From contig NZ_JACOOQ010000017.1 of assembly GCF_014287815.1 (NCBI RefSeq), forward strand, positions 1 through 64,000: a DNA stretch of 64,000 nucleotides, written 5' to 3'. Made by a program: the position numbers and the translations under genes. The notes beneath the pieces are model-generated. The model was not told where the DNA came from. It did not search any database and saw nothing but the letters and a program-made list of their open reading frames with translations. Below, piece after piece: positions 1 through 8,446 of this stretch (its first letter is position 1; every line of letters starts with the position of its first letter). The DNA comes from Clostridium lentum (GTDB lineage Bacteria; Bacillota; Clostridia; Clostridiales; Clostridiaceae).

Positions 1-71
1 TTATTTTCATATATTTTTAAGAACCCATGCCAGTGATCTTCTAGTATTATTTTTATTTTACCTTTTTTCAT
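1..71 (-). CDS. Probable transposase, N-terminal start only (cut by window edge)
   Basis: A minus-strand frame starts at the ATG at 71-69, preceded by an AGAGG ribosome site, and runs off the left edge after 23 codons. It reads MKKGKIKIILEDHWHGFLKI and then YEN. The pattern of a short basic start followed by ILEDHW..FL..Y resembles the N-terminus of IS91-family transposases, in which it precedes a zinc-binding domain. The zinc cysteines and catalytic region would lie outside the window, so the family call rests on about 20 residues and could be wrong. Confidence 0.45.
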   Translation of the reverse strand, partial: MKKGKIKIILEDHWHGFLKIYEN

Positions 72-117
72 ATGTAAAAACCTCTAATTTATAATTAATA
101 AATTTAACATATTTAAA

Positions 118-150
118 GGCTGAAAGCTAGATAACATCTAACTTTCAGCC
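118..150 (-). terminator. Hairpin between helD and the left-edge gene
   Basis: 15-bp arms (GGCTGAAAGCTAGAT / ATCTAACTTTCAGCC, one mismatch) with a 3-nt loop. The minus-strand side continues with TTTAAAT, so it may act as a second terminator after helD. The U-run is weak. Confidence 0.5.
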
Positions 151-182
151 ATCGAAAATTTTATACTTTCCTGTACTTTAAA

Positions 183-218
183 AAAGCTAAAAATAAGCAA
201 ATACTTATTTTTAGCTTT
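183..218 (-). terminator. Intrinsic terminator of helD
   Basis: Perfect 15-bp arms AAAGCTAAAAATAAG / CTTATTTTTAGCTTT with a 6-nt loop lie a few bases after the helD stop. The minus strand continues into TTTTTTAAAG. Confidence 0.75.
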
Positions 219-224
219 CTATTA

Positions 225-2390
225 TCACTCTTCAACTTCATATAAAGTCTTATCTTTTGGTAGCATTTCTGCCAAATCCTTGTTAGTAAATATTTTTAAT
301 TCATGTAAAGCTCTAGTACATACTGTATAGAATAAGTTCTTATTGCTTTCATTTAAATATTCTTCACCATCTGACACTATTACCCCATCAAACTCAAGTC
401 CTTTAGATAAGTAAGAAGAAATTACATTTACTCCTACTTTAAACTCTGAAGTCTCAGTATCAATAAGATTAATTTCATCTAAAACCTCTTTAAGCTTATT
501 ATAAACATCATTGGTTATAGCTTTTGTCTTACATATAACAGCTATAGATTTATAGCCTTTTTCTTGCATGGTTTCAATAGTCTTGGCCACCTCAACTATT
601 CTATTTTTTGTGATTATAACCTTAGGATTATCTCCACTTCTTTCTACTGCTTCAATTGGTTCATGTGTATCAAGTAGCTCTCTTGTAAAATTAGTTATGT
701 TGGCTGTTGAACGATAACTCTTTGATAACACTTCAATTTTTATATCATTAAATATTTCTGTTATTGCATTTCTATTCTTAACATTTGAATGTTCATCTAT
801 TCTTTGATTTAAATCTCCCATAATTGTTATTGCTGCATTCTTAAATGATTTTCTAATAAGCTCATAGAATAATGGACTATAATCTTGTGCTTCATCTATT
901 AAGATATGCTTAACATTCTTATAGTTTCTGAAACCTTCCATGGCTGCTCTTATATATAGCATAGGTGTTATATCTTCATATTTTACTTCTCTATTATTTA
1001 AATATCCTAACGTTATTTCTTTTACCTTACTTAAATCATCATTACAATAATTTTCAATATTACTCCATAATAATTTATATATTTCTACAGTATTAAATGT
1101 TACTACCATATTATCTATTTGAGCATTAATTTCTGTCTTACAATGTTCATAAAAGTTTTCTTTATCTTCTACATATTCAAAATCATAATCTCCTGAATCG
1201 CTATTTAAAAACCTATTCTCAACTTGTGAAAAAATACTTTGTTTAACTACATCAAGCCTATTTAATAAAGGTATATCATTAAATCTCTTTAAGAATGTAT
1301 TAGCAACACTTTTAACTGGAATAATCTGCTTACCATCTATAAATATTGGTTTACATTTTACCAACTTTTCTGGTAAATCTCTGCAGAAACTTTCGATAAT
1401 CTCCATAAATTTCATGCTATTTTTATATTCCATGGCTAAAACTCTATTGGCTAATTCTTGATCACCACTATATAAATAATCTAAATGCTCCGCCTTATTT
1501 TCAAAATAATAATCTGCTGGTAAAGATTTTTTTGCATATGCATCAAAAGTAGTCTGAAGAACATTATTTTCTCCAAGCTCAGGTAATACATCACTAATAT
1601 ATTCAGCAAACACTTCATTAGGACTGAAAATCAATATATTATCTGCTTGAAGATTTTTTCTATGCTTATATAAAAGATATGCTGCCCTATGAAGAGCTAT
1701 AGATGTTTTTCCTGAACCTGCTGCACCTTGAATAAATAAAGTTTTTGCATCATCATTCCTAATAATATCATTTTGTTCTTTTTGTATTGTAGCTACTATA
1801 TTCTTCATTTTATCTGTAGCATTCCTATCTAACATTGCTGTTAAAGATTCATCGCATAAAGCTGCTCCTGAATCATGAGTAAAAACAATTTTTGAATTCT
1901 TAATATTAAATTGTCTACTAAATTCAATATCACCTTCTATTTTTCCTATAGGTGCATTATAAAATGCTGGACCTACTTCAAAATCATAAAACATATTTGC
2001 CACAGGTGAACGCCAATCAAAAACATAAAAATCAAAATTATCTTTATCCTCAACACTAGCAAGCCCTATATAAAAACTATCTCCTTCTTCACCTTTTTCT
2101 TTAAAATCCAATCTAGCAAAGTAAGGAGATTTTAATTGTCTTTCTAAGCTTTTTAATTTATTTAATTTATTAGCATAAGTCTTTTCTTCTAAAGCAATTT
2201 GACTACAATTTTCTAAAACCTCAAATTCATCAAATTCATTTCTATTATCCCATAAAAATTTTCTTTGTTTTCTTATTTCTTTATCCTGTTCAGTACTTAA
2301 TCCATCAAATTCCTCTATAAGTTCATTAATAGCCTTGATGGTTGTTTGTAAATACTTTTCTTCCTCTTGTTGACTTCTACCAATATACAT
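225..2390 (-). CDS. helD: HelD-type RNA polymerase recycling ATPase (UvrD/Rep-like)
   Basis: 721 aa, a normal HelD length. The N-terminus (about 1-90) is a charged predicted coiled coil, as in HelD proteins that reach into the RNA polymerase channels. Walker A is GAAGSGKTS at 222-230, and a Walker B-like ILIDEAQDYSP lies near residue 500. Late helicase motifs include SKSYRST and, near the C-terminus, SSYLSKGLEFDGVIV. HelD family members use ATP to release stalled RNA polymerase from DNA. The ATG follows GAGGAG. It appears to be a single-gene unit with its own terminator. A DNA helicase role cannot be excluded from sequence, but the coiled-coil N-terminus favours HelD over UvrD. Confidence 0.88.
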   Translation of the reverse strand: MYIGRSQQEEEKYLQTTIKAINELIEEFDGLSTEQDKEIRKQRKFLWDNRNEFDEFEVLENCSQIALEEKTYANKLNKLKSLERQLKSPYFARLDFKEKGEEGDSFYIGLASVEDKDNFDFYVFDWRSPVANMFYDFEVGPAFYNAPIGKIEGDIEFSRQFNIKNSKIVFTHDSGAALCDESLTAMLDRNATDKMKNIVATIQKEQNDIIRNDDAKTLFIQGAAGSGKTSIALHRAAYLLYKHRKNLQADNILIFSPNEVFAEYISDVLPELGENNVLQTTFDAYAKKSLPADYYFENKAEHLDYLYSGDQELANRVLAMEYKNSMKFMEIIESFCRDLPEKLVKCKPIFIDGKQIIPVKSVANTFLKRFNDIPLLNRLDVVKQSIFSQVENRFLNSDSGDYDFEYVEDKENFYEHCKTEINAQIDNMVVTFNTVEIYKLLWSNIENYCNDDLSKVKEITLGYLNNREVKYEDITPMLYIRAAMEGFRNYKNVKHILIDEAQDYSPLFYELIRKSFKNAAITIMGDLNQRIDEHSNVKNRNAITEIFNDIKIEVLSKSYRSTANITNFTRELLDTHEPIEAVERSGDNPKVIITKNRIVEVAKTIETMQEKGYKSIAVICKTKAITNDVYNKLKEVLDEINLIDTETSEFKVGVNVISSYLSKGLEFDGVIVSDGEEYLNESNKNLFYTVCTRALHELKIFTNKDLAEMLPKDKTLYEVEE

Positions 2391-2451
2391 ATTTTTTCTC
2401 CTCTGTATTTAATAATCAGTTTATTATTATACTTGATTGCTTTCTATAAAA

Positions 2452-3636
2452 TCAACATTGAACACTACTTTTATCTCTTGAAAAAACAATTTTTAATAAT
2501 ATTGGTGTAAATATACTTGTAAATACCACCATTATTATAATTGGAGCTAAAAAATAACTACTTATTAACCCTAAAGTTAATCCTTTGCTGGCAATAATAA
2601 GTGTTACTTCACCTCTAGTAACCATGCCGCTACCAATCTGTATTGATTCCATATTATTATATCCACATAACTTAGCACCTAAACCACATCCTATAATCTT
2701 TGTAAGAACAGCTACTATAATTAACGCTATAGTAACCATTACTATTTCTCCATTTAAATATGGTAGCTTTACATTTAACCCAACACTAGCAAAAAATACT
2801 GGTGATAATAATATATATGATAATGTTTCAAATCTCTTTGTTATATATATAGTTTCCTTATTGGATGAAAGTACAAGTCCTGCTATATATGCACCAGTTA
2901 TATCGGCAACACCAAAAAACTTTTCTGCACTAAATGATAGTAATAAACATATTACAAAAGATACTATAACAAATCTCCTTTTATCAATGTCATATTTATC
3001 CACCCATTTATTAAATAATGTATAAGTGATAATTCCTACAATCACACTAAATATAAAAAATGCTACCATTTTTACAACAACCATTACTACACTTACAGAT
3101 GAATCAGCTAAACTTGTAATAACCGTTAAAACCAACATTCCTAAAACATCATCAATAATGGCTGCTCCTACGATTATATTTCCTACAGAAGTGGATACTT
3201 TTCCAAGCTCCCGTAAAGTTTCTACTGTTATACTAACAGATGTCGCTGTTAAAACAGAGCCTATAAATATATTTTGCACAAAGATATTTACATTGCCTAC
3301 CTTTCCATCATTGATGCAATATGCTAATATTGTGCCTCCAATTAAAGGTATTATTACTCCCATTGTTGCTACTATAAATGAAGTCTTTCCACTTTTCTTA
3401 AATTCACTTAAATTGCTTTCTAGACCTGCAGTAAATAATAATACTATAACTCCCACTTCTGCTAGTTGCTTAATAAAATCTGTTTCATCTATTACATTAA
3501 ATACCGCAGGTCCTAATATTAAACCAGCCAATAATGCTCCAACCACCTGTGGTAATTTAAATCTCTTAGTAACCAAAGATAAAACTTTTGTACTCAGTAA
3601 AATAAGTGCAAGATCTAATAAATATCCATATGACAT
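2452..3636 (-). CDS. Cation:proton antiporter, CPA2 family (Kef/NapA-like)
   Basis: 394 aa of almost continuous hydrophobic segments, about 12 membrane helices. The first helices carry the CPA2-like stretch KRFKLPQVVGALLAGLILGP, and a mid-protein AAIIDDVLGMLVL (near 157-169) supplies the paired Asp residues used by electrogenic Na+/H+ antiporters. There is no C-terminal RCK/TrkA-N domain, unlike KefB/C, so nucleotide gating is not expected. It probably exchanges Na+ or K+ for H+ at the membrane; the ion cannot be told from sequence. The ATG follows AGGAGG. Confidence 0.85.
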   Translation of the reverse strand: MSYGYLLDLALILLSTKVLSLVTKRFKLPQVVGALLAGLILGPAVFNVIDETDFIKQLAEVGVIVLLFTAGLESNLSEFKKSGKTSFIVATMGVIIPLIGGTILAYCINDGKVGNVNIFVQNIFIGSVLTATSVSITVETLRELGKVSTSVGNIIVGAAIIDDVLGMLVLTVITSLADSSVSVVMVVVKMVAFFIFSVIVGIITYTLFNKWVDKYDIDKRRFVIVSFVICLLLSFSAEKFFGVADITGAYIAGLVLSSNKETIYITKRFETLSYILLSPVFFASVGLNVKLPYLNGEIVMVTIALIIVAVLTKIIGCGLGAKLCGYNNMESIQIGSGMVTRGEVTLIIASKGLTLGLISSYFLAPIIIMVVFTSIFTPILLKIVFSRDKSSVQC

Positions 3637-3696
3637 ATATCATTACCTCCTATATAACTTTGTCTTACATAAATTTTACCATTTATTAATAATAAA

Positions 3697-3733
3697 AAGT
3701 CATAGAAACATACTTGTTTTTTTCCTATGACTT
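3697..3733 (-). terminator. Terminator of the thiDMTE operon
   Basis: AAGTCATAG arms around a loop lie just past the thiE stop. The minus strand ends in CTTTTTATTATT. Confidence 0.75.
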
Positions 3734-3743
3734 GTCACATTTA

Positions 3744-4370
3744 TTAATTATTTATTTTTATTATCCAGCTTCCACATTCTTTTTTAATATTTTGCTTAGC
3801 TAATATAGCTGAAATAACAGCATATCCATCAATATTGCATTTTTTAACATAATCTATGTTATCTAAGTTTAAGCCGCCTATTGCTGCTACTGGCAAATTT
3901 ACTTTCTCTTTAATCTCTTTTAAGGTATCTAATGATACTCTTTTAGCATCAAGCTTTGTTTTAGTACCAAAAATATCTCCTACCCCTAGATAGTCTGCTC
4001 CATCTACCTTGGCCCTTTCAGCTTCTTCCATCGTCCTACAAGAAACACCAATTATTTTTCCTGGCATCAATTTTCTTGCTTCCTTTGCTGGAATATCACT
4101 TTGCCCAAGATGCACTCCATCAGCATCACAAAGCATTGCTATATCTATTCTATCATTTATGATAAATTTAACACCATACTTCCTAGTAAGCTCTCTAAGG
4201 TTCATAGCTTTTTCTAAAAATTCTTTACCATCAGCTTCTTTTTCCCTTAACTGCAACATGGTAACTCCACCCTTTAAAGCCTCTTCTATACAATGATAAA
4301 AATCACGGCCCTTTAATATATCACTATCAGTAATTAAATATAGTTTTAGCTCTTCCATAACTCCATCCAT
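3744..4370 (-). CDS. thiE: Thiamine-phosphate synthase ThiE
   Basis: 208 aa, full length. ThiE joins HMP-PP and thiazole phosphate to make thiamin phosphate in the cytoplasm. Visible family motifs are LQLREKEADGKEF near 40, INDRIDIAMLCDADGVHLGQ near 91-110, GVSCRTMEEA and the phosphate-binding AAIGGLNLDN. It is the last gene of thiD-thiM-thiT-thiE, starting 6 bp after thiT. The start is ambiguous: the first ATG (4370) has no ribosome site, and translation may begin at codon 5 (4358), preceded by GGATGGAG. Expression should follow the TPP riboswitch upstream of thiD. Confidence 0.93.
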   Translation of the reverse strand: MDGVMEELKLYLITDSDILKGRDFYHCIEEALKGGVTMLQLREKEADGKEFLEKAMNLRELTRKYGVKFIINDRIDIAMLCDADGVHLGQSDIPAKEARKLMPGKIIGVSCRTMEEAERAKVDGADYLGVGDIFGTKTKLDAKRVSLDTLKEIKEKVNLPVAAIGGLNLDNIDYVKKCNIDGYAVISAILAKQNIKKECGSWIIKINN

Positions 4371-4376
4371 TTAATA

Positions 4377-4961
4377 TCATACATGTTTTTTCAATCTGTC
4401 AAATGGCATTATTGCTAGTATTACAACACAAAGAATTCCTTCAACACCTGCTGTTGAACCATTATATACTAATGAATATAATACTGCTCCCATATTTTCT
4501 GGTGCAAAAGCTCCAAAGAATACAACCCCTGATAAGAACTTTGAAAATACATTAAGCACTACCGCCATTAAAGGTCCAAATATTCTTTTTATTCTTGTAT
4601 CACTGCCAAAGGTACCTGCTAATCCTAAGGCCATTGTTGGAAATATATAATCTAGTAAAAATTGTACTGGATGAATTACATACGGCCCATCTAATAGTGA
4701 TAATAATCCAAATACAAGACCTGCAGTTACACCTGCTGTCTTACCGTAAAGTAATGAAAAAAGCATTACTGGTAGCATTGAAAATAGTGCAATACCTCCA
4801 CCTTGTGGATATCTAATTATTTGAATAAGACTTAATATAAAAGAAATTGCCGCTATTAATGAAGCCATTACCATCTCCTTAGTGTTCATCCTATTATTTT
4901 TTAAATCAATTACATATGATATCACTATAATTGCTGAAATTATTCCTAAAAATATTATCAT
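4377..4961 (-). CDS. thiT: ThiT, thiamin-binding S component of an ECF transporter
   Basis: 194 aa with about six membrane helices. The region from residue 27 (NTKEMVMASLIAAISFILSL) onward matches the ECF S-component start that docks the EcfT subunit, and VMLFSLLYGKTAGVTAGLVF is the typical ThiT core. ThiT binds thiamin and uses the shared EcfA/A'/T energising module, which is not in this window. An extra N-terminal helix (1-20) precedes the usual start; the ATG at 4961 has a strong AGGGGGA site, so I keep it. It lies inside the riboswitch-controlled thiamin operon, joining uptake of thiamin to salvage. Confidence 0.88.
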   Translation of the reverse strand: MIIFLGIISAIIVISYVIDLKNNRMNTKEMVMASLIAAISFILSLIQIIRYPQGGGIALFSMLPVMLFSLLYGKTAGVTAGLVFGLLSLLDGPYVIHPVQFLLDYIFPTMALGLAGTFGSDTRIKRIFGPLMAVVLNVFSKFLSGVVFFGAFAPENMGAVLYSLVYNGSTAGVEGILCVVILAIMPFDRLKKHV

Positions 4962-4976
4962 CTTTATTCCCCCTAC

Positions 4977-5774
4977 TTATTGTTTTTCTTCTATCTTTAT
5001 TATTCTTGAATTTTCTTCAAGTAACTTCTTATTTAATTTATATATATTATCCATTAATTTAATTTTAAAGGTTCCCAAAGGAGTATCACCTTTATCTGCT
5101 AACTCTCCTGCAATACCCATAACAAGCATTGCCATAACAGTGGCTTCCAATCTATTTTCTCCTGTTCCTAAAAAACTTCCTATTAAACTACCAGTCATAC
5201 ATCCAGTACCTGTTATTCCTTTTAATTTCGCTGTTCCATTTTCAATTCTTAATACATTTTTCCCATCAGATATATAATCGTTAACTCCTGTAGCAACTAC
5301 TACACATTCTAATCTTTTGGCAGCTTTCTTCACTATTTGGATTATATCTTCTCCATCATCAAGAGAGTCTACACCTTTTCCTTTAACATCTAGACCACAT
5401 ATATATTTAATTTCTGCTACATTTCCCTTAACCACATCAAACTTAACTTCATTTAAAAGTTTATTAACAAACTCACTTCTTGTATTTGTTGCAAAAACTC
5501 CCACTGGATCAAAAATAACAGGTTTATTATATTTATTAGCTGCTTTTCCAGCTTTCACAAATAAATCAAGTCTTGATGAATTCATAGTTCCTATATTAAT
5601 GACTACTGCTGAAGAAATGCCTATGACCTCTTCTACTTCTTCATAACTATAGCTCATAAGAGGACTAGCTCCCAGTGCTAAAGTCACATTTGCACAATCA
5701 TTTATTGTTACTTCATTAGTATAATGTACTACCAGTGGATTTATTTCCTTAACCTTGTTTATTAACTCATACAT
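4977..5774 (-). CDS. thiM: Hydroxyethylthiazole kinase ThiM
   Basis: 265 aa. It phosphorylates the thiazole alcohol THZ so that ThiE can use it. Ribokinase-like fold motifs are visible: PLVVHYTNEVTINDCAN at 13-29, ALGASPLMSYS, PVIFDPVGVFATNTR in the middle, and the anion-hole signature KGITGTGCMTGSLIGSFLGT. The second of four thiamin salvage genes, 29 bp after thiD. With no thiC or thiG nearby, the operon looks built for salvage rather than complete synthesis. Confidence 0.94.
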   Translation of the reverse strand: MYELINKVKEINPLVVHYTNEVTINDCANVTLALGASPLMSYSYEEVEEVIGISSAVVINIGTMNSSRLDLFVKAGKAANKYNKPVIFDPVGVFATNTRSEFVNKLLNEVKFDVVKGNVAEIKYICGLDVKGKGVDSLDDGEDIIQIVKKAAKRLECVVVATGVNDYISDGKNVLRIENGTAKLKGITGTGCMTGSLIGSFLGTGENRLEATVMAMLVMGIAGELADKGDTPLGTFKIKLMDNIYKLNKKLLEENSRIIKIEEKQ

Positions 5775-5803
5775 ATCTTAACTCCCTCGATGCTTTATCT
5801 TTC

Positions 5804-6616
5804 TTATTTACTGAATGTTAACCCTTCAAATTTATAAAAATGATGAACTGGCCCCACTCCATGTCCAATATCAAAGCTATGCTCAATAGCTTCAGTAATA
5901 TACTTCTTACTTAATTCTACAGCTTCTTTAATACCATATCCTAATGCAAGATAAGCTGTTATTGCTGATGATATTGTGCAGCCAGTACCATGGGTATTTT
6001 TTCTATTTATACGCTTTGTTTCAAATACTTCAAAAATATTCTCACCAATTAATACATCTACTGCTTCACCATCTAAATGACCACCTTTCACCAGCACAAA
6101 TTTAGGCCCCAGCTCAAATATTTTTTTCCCGGCTACTTTCATATCTGTAACAGAATTAATCTTTATCCCTGTAATTTCTTCTGCTTCAGGAACATTAGGC
6201 GTTACTAAATAAGCCATAGGTATTAGATATTTTATTAAATTTTCCTTTGCTTCAGACTTTAATAATGAATATCCACTTTTAGAAATCATCACTGGATCAA
6301 CTACCAAAAAACTTGGATTATATTTCTTCATGGTATTTACTATATCCACTATTATTTCTGGACTAGACACCATACCTATTTTCACAGCTGCTGGCTCAAT
6401 ATCATCAAAAATCGCTTTTATTTGACTTTTTATTATTTCACCACTTAACTCCTCAACAGCAAAGACACCTTCTGTATTTTGTGCTGTTACTGCCGTAATA
6501 ACACTCATGCCATATGTACCAATAGCACTAAATGTTTTTAAATCTGCTTGAATTCCTGCACCTCCTGAAGAATCAGATCCTGCAATAGTCAATGTTGGTA
6601 CTCTGTAATTTCTCAA
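5804..6616 (-). CDS. thiD: Hydroxymethylpyrimidine (phosphate) kinase ThiD
   Basis: 270 aa from the preferred start. ThiD phosphorylates HMP twice to HMP-PP for thiamin synthesis. Motifs are TIAGSDSSGGAGIQADLKTF near the N-terminus, LVVDPVMISKSGYSLL, VTPNVPEAEEITG and the C-terminal NTHGTGCTISSAITAYLALG anion hole. The open frame could begin at ATG 6634, but that ATG overlaps the GGAGGGGG ribosome site. A TTG at 6616, six bases after that site, gives a normal MRNYRVPTLTIAG start, so I chose it. First gene of the operon, directly downstream of the TPP riboswitch and terminator. Confidence 0.93.
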   Translation of the reverse strand: MRNYRVPTLTIAGSDSSGGAGIQADLKTFSAIGTYGMSVITAVTAQNTEGVFAVEELSGEIIKSQIKAIFDDIEPAAVKIGMVSSPEIIVDIVNTMKKYNPSFLVVDPVMISKSGYSLLKSEAKENLIKYLIPMAYLVTPNVPEAEEITGIKINSVTDMKVAGKKIFELGPKFVLVKGGHLDGEAVDVLIGENIFEVFETKRINRKNTHGTGCTISSAITAYLALGYGIKEAVELSKKYITEAIEHSFDIGHGVGPVHHFYKFEGLTFSK

Positions 6617-6666
6617 AATTATTCCCCCTCCCATTAAGTTAATTACAAATTATCAACGATAAATAT

Positions 6667-6700
6667 AAAAAAAAGCTGCACTCTTATCCAGAGTACAGCT
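6667..6700 (-). terminator. Riboswitch-controlled terminator before thiD
   Basis: On the minus strand AGCTGTACTCT - GGATA - AGAGTGCAGCT is followed by seven or more T. It lies between the TPP aptamer and thiD and is the likely expression platform: thiamin pyrophosphate binding should favour this hairpin and stop transcription. Confidence 0.85.
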
Positions 6701-6772
6701 ATTGAATATGAATAATTAATCTACTTAAATAAAAGTAGTTTCATTTTAATTCATCATTAATAATTCGTCATC

Positions 6773-6863
6773 GATTTACGCTTTCCTCCGCTGGCATTAT
6801 CCAGTTCAGGTACAAGGGTTGATTATGTTATATCTCTCAGCTTTTTATAGCACCCCTAGCAAA
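6773..6863 (-). promoter_or_regulatory. TPP riboswitch (thi box)
   Basis: The minus strand shows the conserved elements in order: AGGGGTGCT, GCTGAGAGATA, the ACCCTTGTACCTGAACTGGATAATGCCAGCG core split by normal loops, and a GGAAAGCG 3' closing strand. Written in short pieces: ACCCTTG, ACCTGAACTGGAT and AATGCCAGCG. This is the classical THI element. It leads into a terminator and then thiD, so it should shut the operon off when TPP is plentiful. Confidence 0.95.
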
Positions 6864-6909
6864 TTATATATATTATTGTCCTTTTTATTGTAAACTTATA
6901 TTTATTTTT

Positions 6910-7038
6910 TTACAATACCTTATTTTTTAAATTTAATTCTTCCTCTGCTTGAATAAAATATCTCCCATCAGTCCAAAGCTTTGCCTTATTTTTACTTACT
7001 AATAAAGTACCTACTGAACCAGTAAAACCTAAATTTAA
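6910..7038 (-). pseudogene. Remnant of an Xaa-Pro aminopeptidase (PepP/PepQ-type), about 42 codons
   Basis: A stop-bounded minus-strand frame reads LNLGFTGSVGTLLVSKNKAK and continues LWTDGRYFIQAEEELNLKNK, ending VL and a stop. GFTGS.GTL and LWTDGRYF.QAE..L are hallmark N-terminal (creatinase-like) motifs of clostridial Xaa-Pro aminopeptidases, which are normally 350-600 aa. There is no start codon and neither the beginning nor the metal-binding C-terminal domain is present nearby, so this is a fossil of a lost or displaced gene. It sits just upstream of the TPP riboswitch. Confidence 0.75.
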
Positions 7039-7085
7039 TTACTATTTTAAAATAAAAAAATAAAATGTAAAGCTCCTTAGATAAC

Positions 7086-7643
7086 TTACATTTTATTTTT
7101 CAATTCCTCTATTTCTCTTTCCAAAGCTAAGATTTTATCATTTAATTGATTTATAATATCTTCTTCATATTTTCCATTATGACTTTGTTTTCTTTCTTTA
7201 TGAGATTTCTTTTTATTTTTCTTCTTAACAATTTGTTCATAACCATCAGAAGTTGAAGGTTCTGCTGTAAATGGGTTGGATATATTTCGATAGTCTGGAC
7301 TATAGTACCTTCCTGGCCCTGCTTGTGAATATTGTTGCTGAGCATTAAACATTACTATTACCTGGGCAATTAACTGTACCCAATTTCCAAACGCATTGGC
7401 TACATTTGTAGGCATATTACCTGATAATATACTGCCAACCACTTCTCCTAAAACAGTAATAAGCATTGGATCTATATCTTGAAAACCAAACGGAATATCT
7501 AAATCACAATATTTATACTCATTAGAATTTGCACCACCAGTTGGATCTATTTTACACTTATTATTGAATTTATTTTTATTATTCTTTTTACTATCATATT
7601 GGTCTTTAACTCTATCATCAATAATATCTGCATCCCAAGCCAT
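7086..7643 (-). CDS. Unknown protein, paralogue A of a tandem pair (DIP-GFQDI family)
   Basis: 185 aa, not recognised. Three parts are visible: a polar N-terminus rich in K/N/D (1-32), a conserved core (about 33-125) with DPTGGANSN, LDIPFGFQDIDP, a hydrophobic stretch ITVLGEVVGSILSGNMPTNV, NAQQQY, GPGRYY and NPF, and a Lys-rich linker ending in a Leu-heptad helix (about 160-185, LNDKILALEREIEELKNKM) that should form a coiled coil. The core is over half identical to the neighbour at 7693-8265. No signal peptide. The ATG has a GGAGAAAAT site. Structural or spore-related roles are possible but unproven. Confidence 0.7.
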   Translation of the reverse strand: MAWDADIIDDRVKDQYDSKKNNKNKFNNKCKIDPTGGANSNEYKYCDLDIPFGFQDIDPMLITVLGEVVGSILSGNMPTNVANAFGNWVQLIAQVIVMFNAQQQYSQAGPGRYYSPDYRNISNPFTAEPSTSDGYEQIVKKKNKKKSHKERKQSHNGKYEEDIINQLNDKILALEREIEELKNKM

Positions 7644-7692
7644 ATTTTCTCCATAATTATTATTGCTATTACCATATTACGTATAATTAAAC

Positions 7693-8265
7693 TTAGGTGT
7701 TCATATTATCTACCAAAGTCTTTTCTAAAGAAGTTACTCTTGTTTTTAATTTTTCTATCTGCTCTTTCAATTCTTCCATAAGACTTTCTAATCTTTCACA
7801 GCCATTGATATTGCTCTTTTCTGAACTATTCCTAATATTTTCACTGTCATTACAATCACTATTGGAATTTTCCTTGGAATCGCAACTACAAAAAGGATTA
7901 TTTACATTTTTATATCTTAAGTCATAATAACGTCCTGGTCCATTTTGAAAGTATTGCTGTTGTGCTCCATAAGTTTCTATTGCTTGTCCCACTAAATTAA
8001 GCCAATTAGATATAGCCACAGCTACATTAAAAGGTACATTTCCAGCTATAATATTACCAATCAACTCACCAATAGTTATAAAAACTATGGGATTTATATC
8101 TTGAAACCCTCCAGGAATATCTAAATTTAGATTAGCACAACAATTACTATTCCCTCCCCCTGAAGGATCTACCTCAGGAATATTATTTGACACATCATCT
8201 TCGTTTTTCACATATCCATTTCTCTTAAGCATTTCATATATTTCATTTAAATCATACATATTCAT
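7693..8265 (-). CDS. Unknown protein, paralogue B of a tandem pair (DIP-GFQDI family)
   Basis: 190 aa, not recognised. Same layout as paralogue A 49 bp downstream: an acidic N-terminus, a core with DPSGGGNSNCCANLNLDIPG, GFQDINP, a hydrophobic FITIGELIGNIIAGNVPFNVA segment (positions about 60-82), AQQQYFQNGPGRYY and NPFCSC, then a Ser/Asn-rich linker and a coiled-coil tail (LMEELKEQIEKLKTRVTSLE). Unlike A it has several Cys (CC near 42, CSC near 128). The two genes are likely co-transcribed and arose by duplication. The start could be MNMYDL at 8265 or two codons later; the ribosome site is weak. Confidence 0.7.
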   Translation of the reverse strand: MNMYDLNEIYEMLKRNGYVKNEDDVSNNIPEVDPSGGGNSNCCANLNLDIPGGFQDINPIVFITIGELIGNIIAGNVPFNVAVAISNWLNLVGQAIETYGAQQQYFQNGPGRYYDLRYKNVNNPFCSCDSKENSNSDCNDSENIRNSSEKSNINGCERLESLMEELKEQIEKLKTRVTSLEKTLVDNMNT

Positions 8266-8411
8266 TTTTCATTCTAAAACTTCACGTAAAATTAATATAT
8301 TAGTATTTTATGCTTTATTTTTATTTTAGTAACATCTTATTATGCCTTTTCATAATATATATTATAACACTAAGCAAAAGTTATACTCCTATCTTTCGGC
8401 ATAAAGCTAAG

Positions 8412-8440
8412 CCTCATAGTAAATCTACTACGAGGCTTTT
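8412..8440. terminator. Hairpin downstream of the BaiN-like gene
   Basis: GCCTC(A/G)TAGTA and TACTA(C/T)GAGGC arms. The clear T-run (TTTTTTTT) is on the plus side; the minus side continues TTAGCTTT. It may end the gene at 8447-9652 or work in both directions. Confidence 0.55.
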
Positions 8441-8446
8441 TTTTAC

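Noticed and set aside
2585..3730. Two long plus-strand open frames opposite the antiporter gene
   Set aside because: They mirror the membrane-helix codons of the antiporter gene on the other strand, have no ribosome site and give Thr/Ile-rich nonsense.
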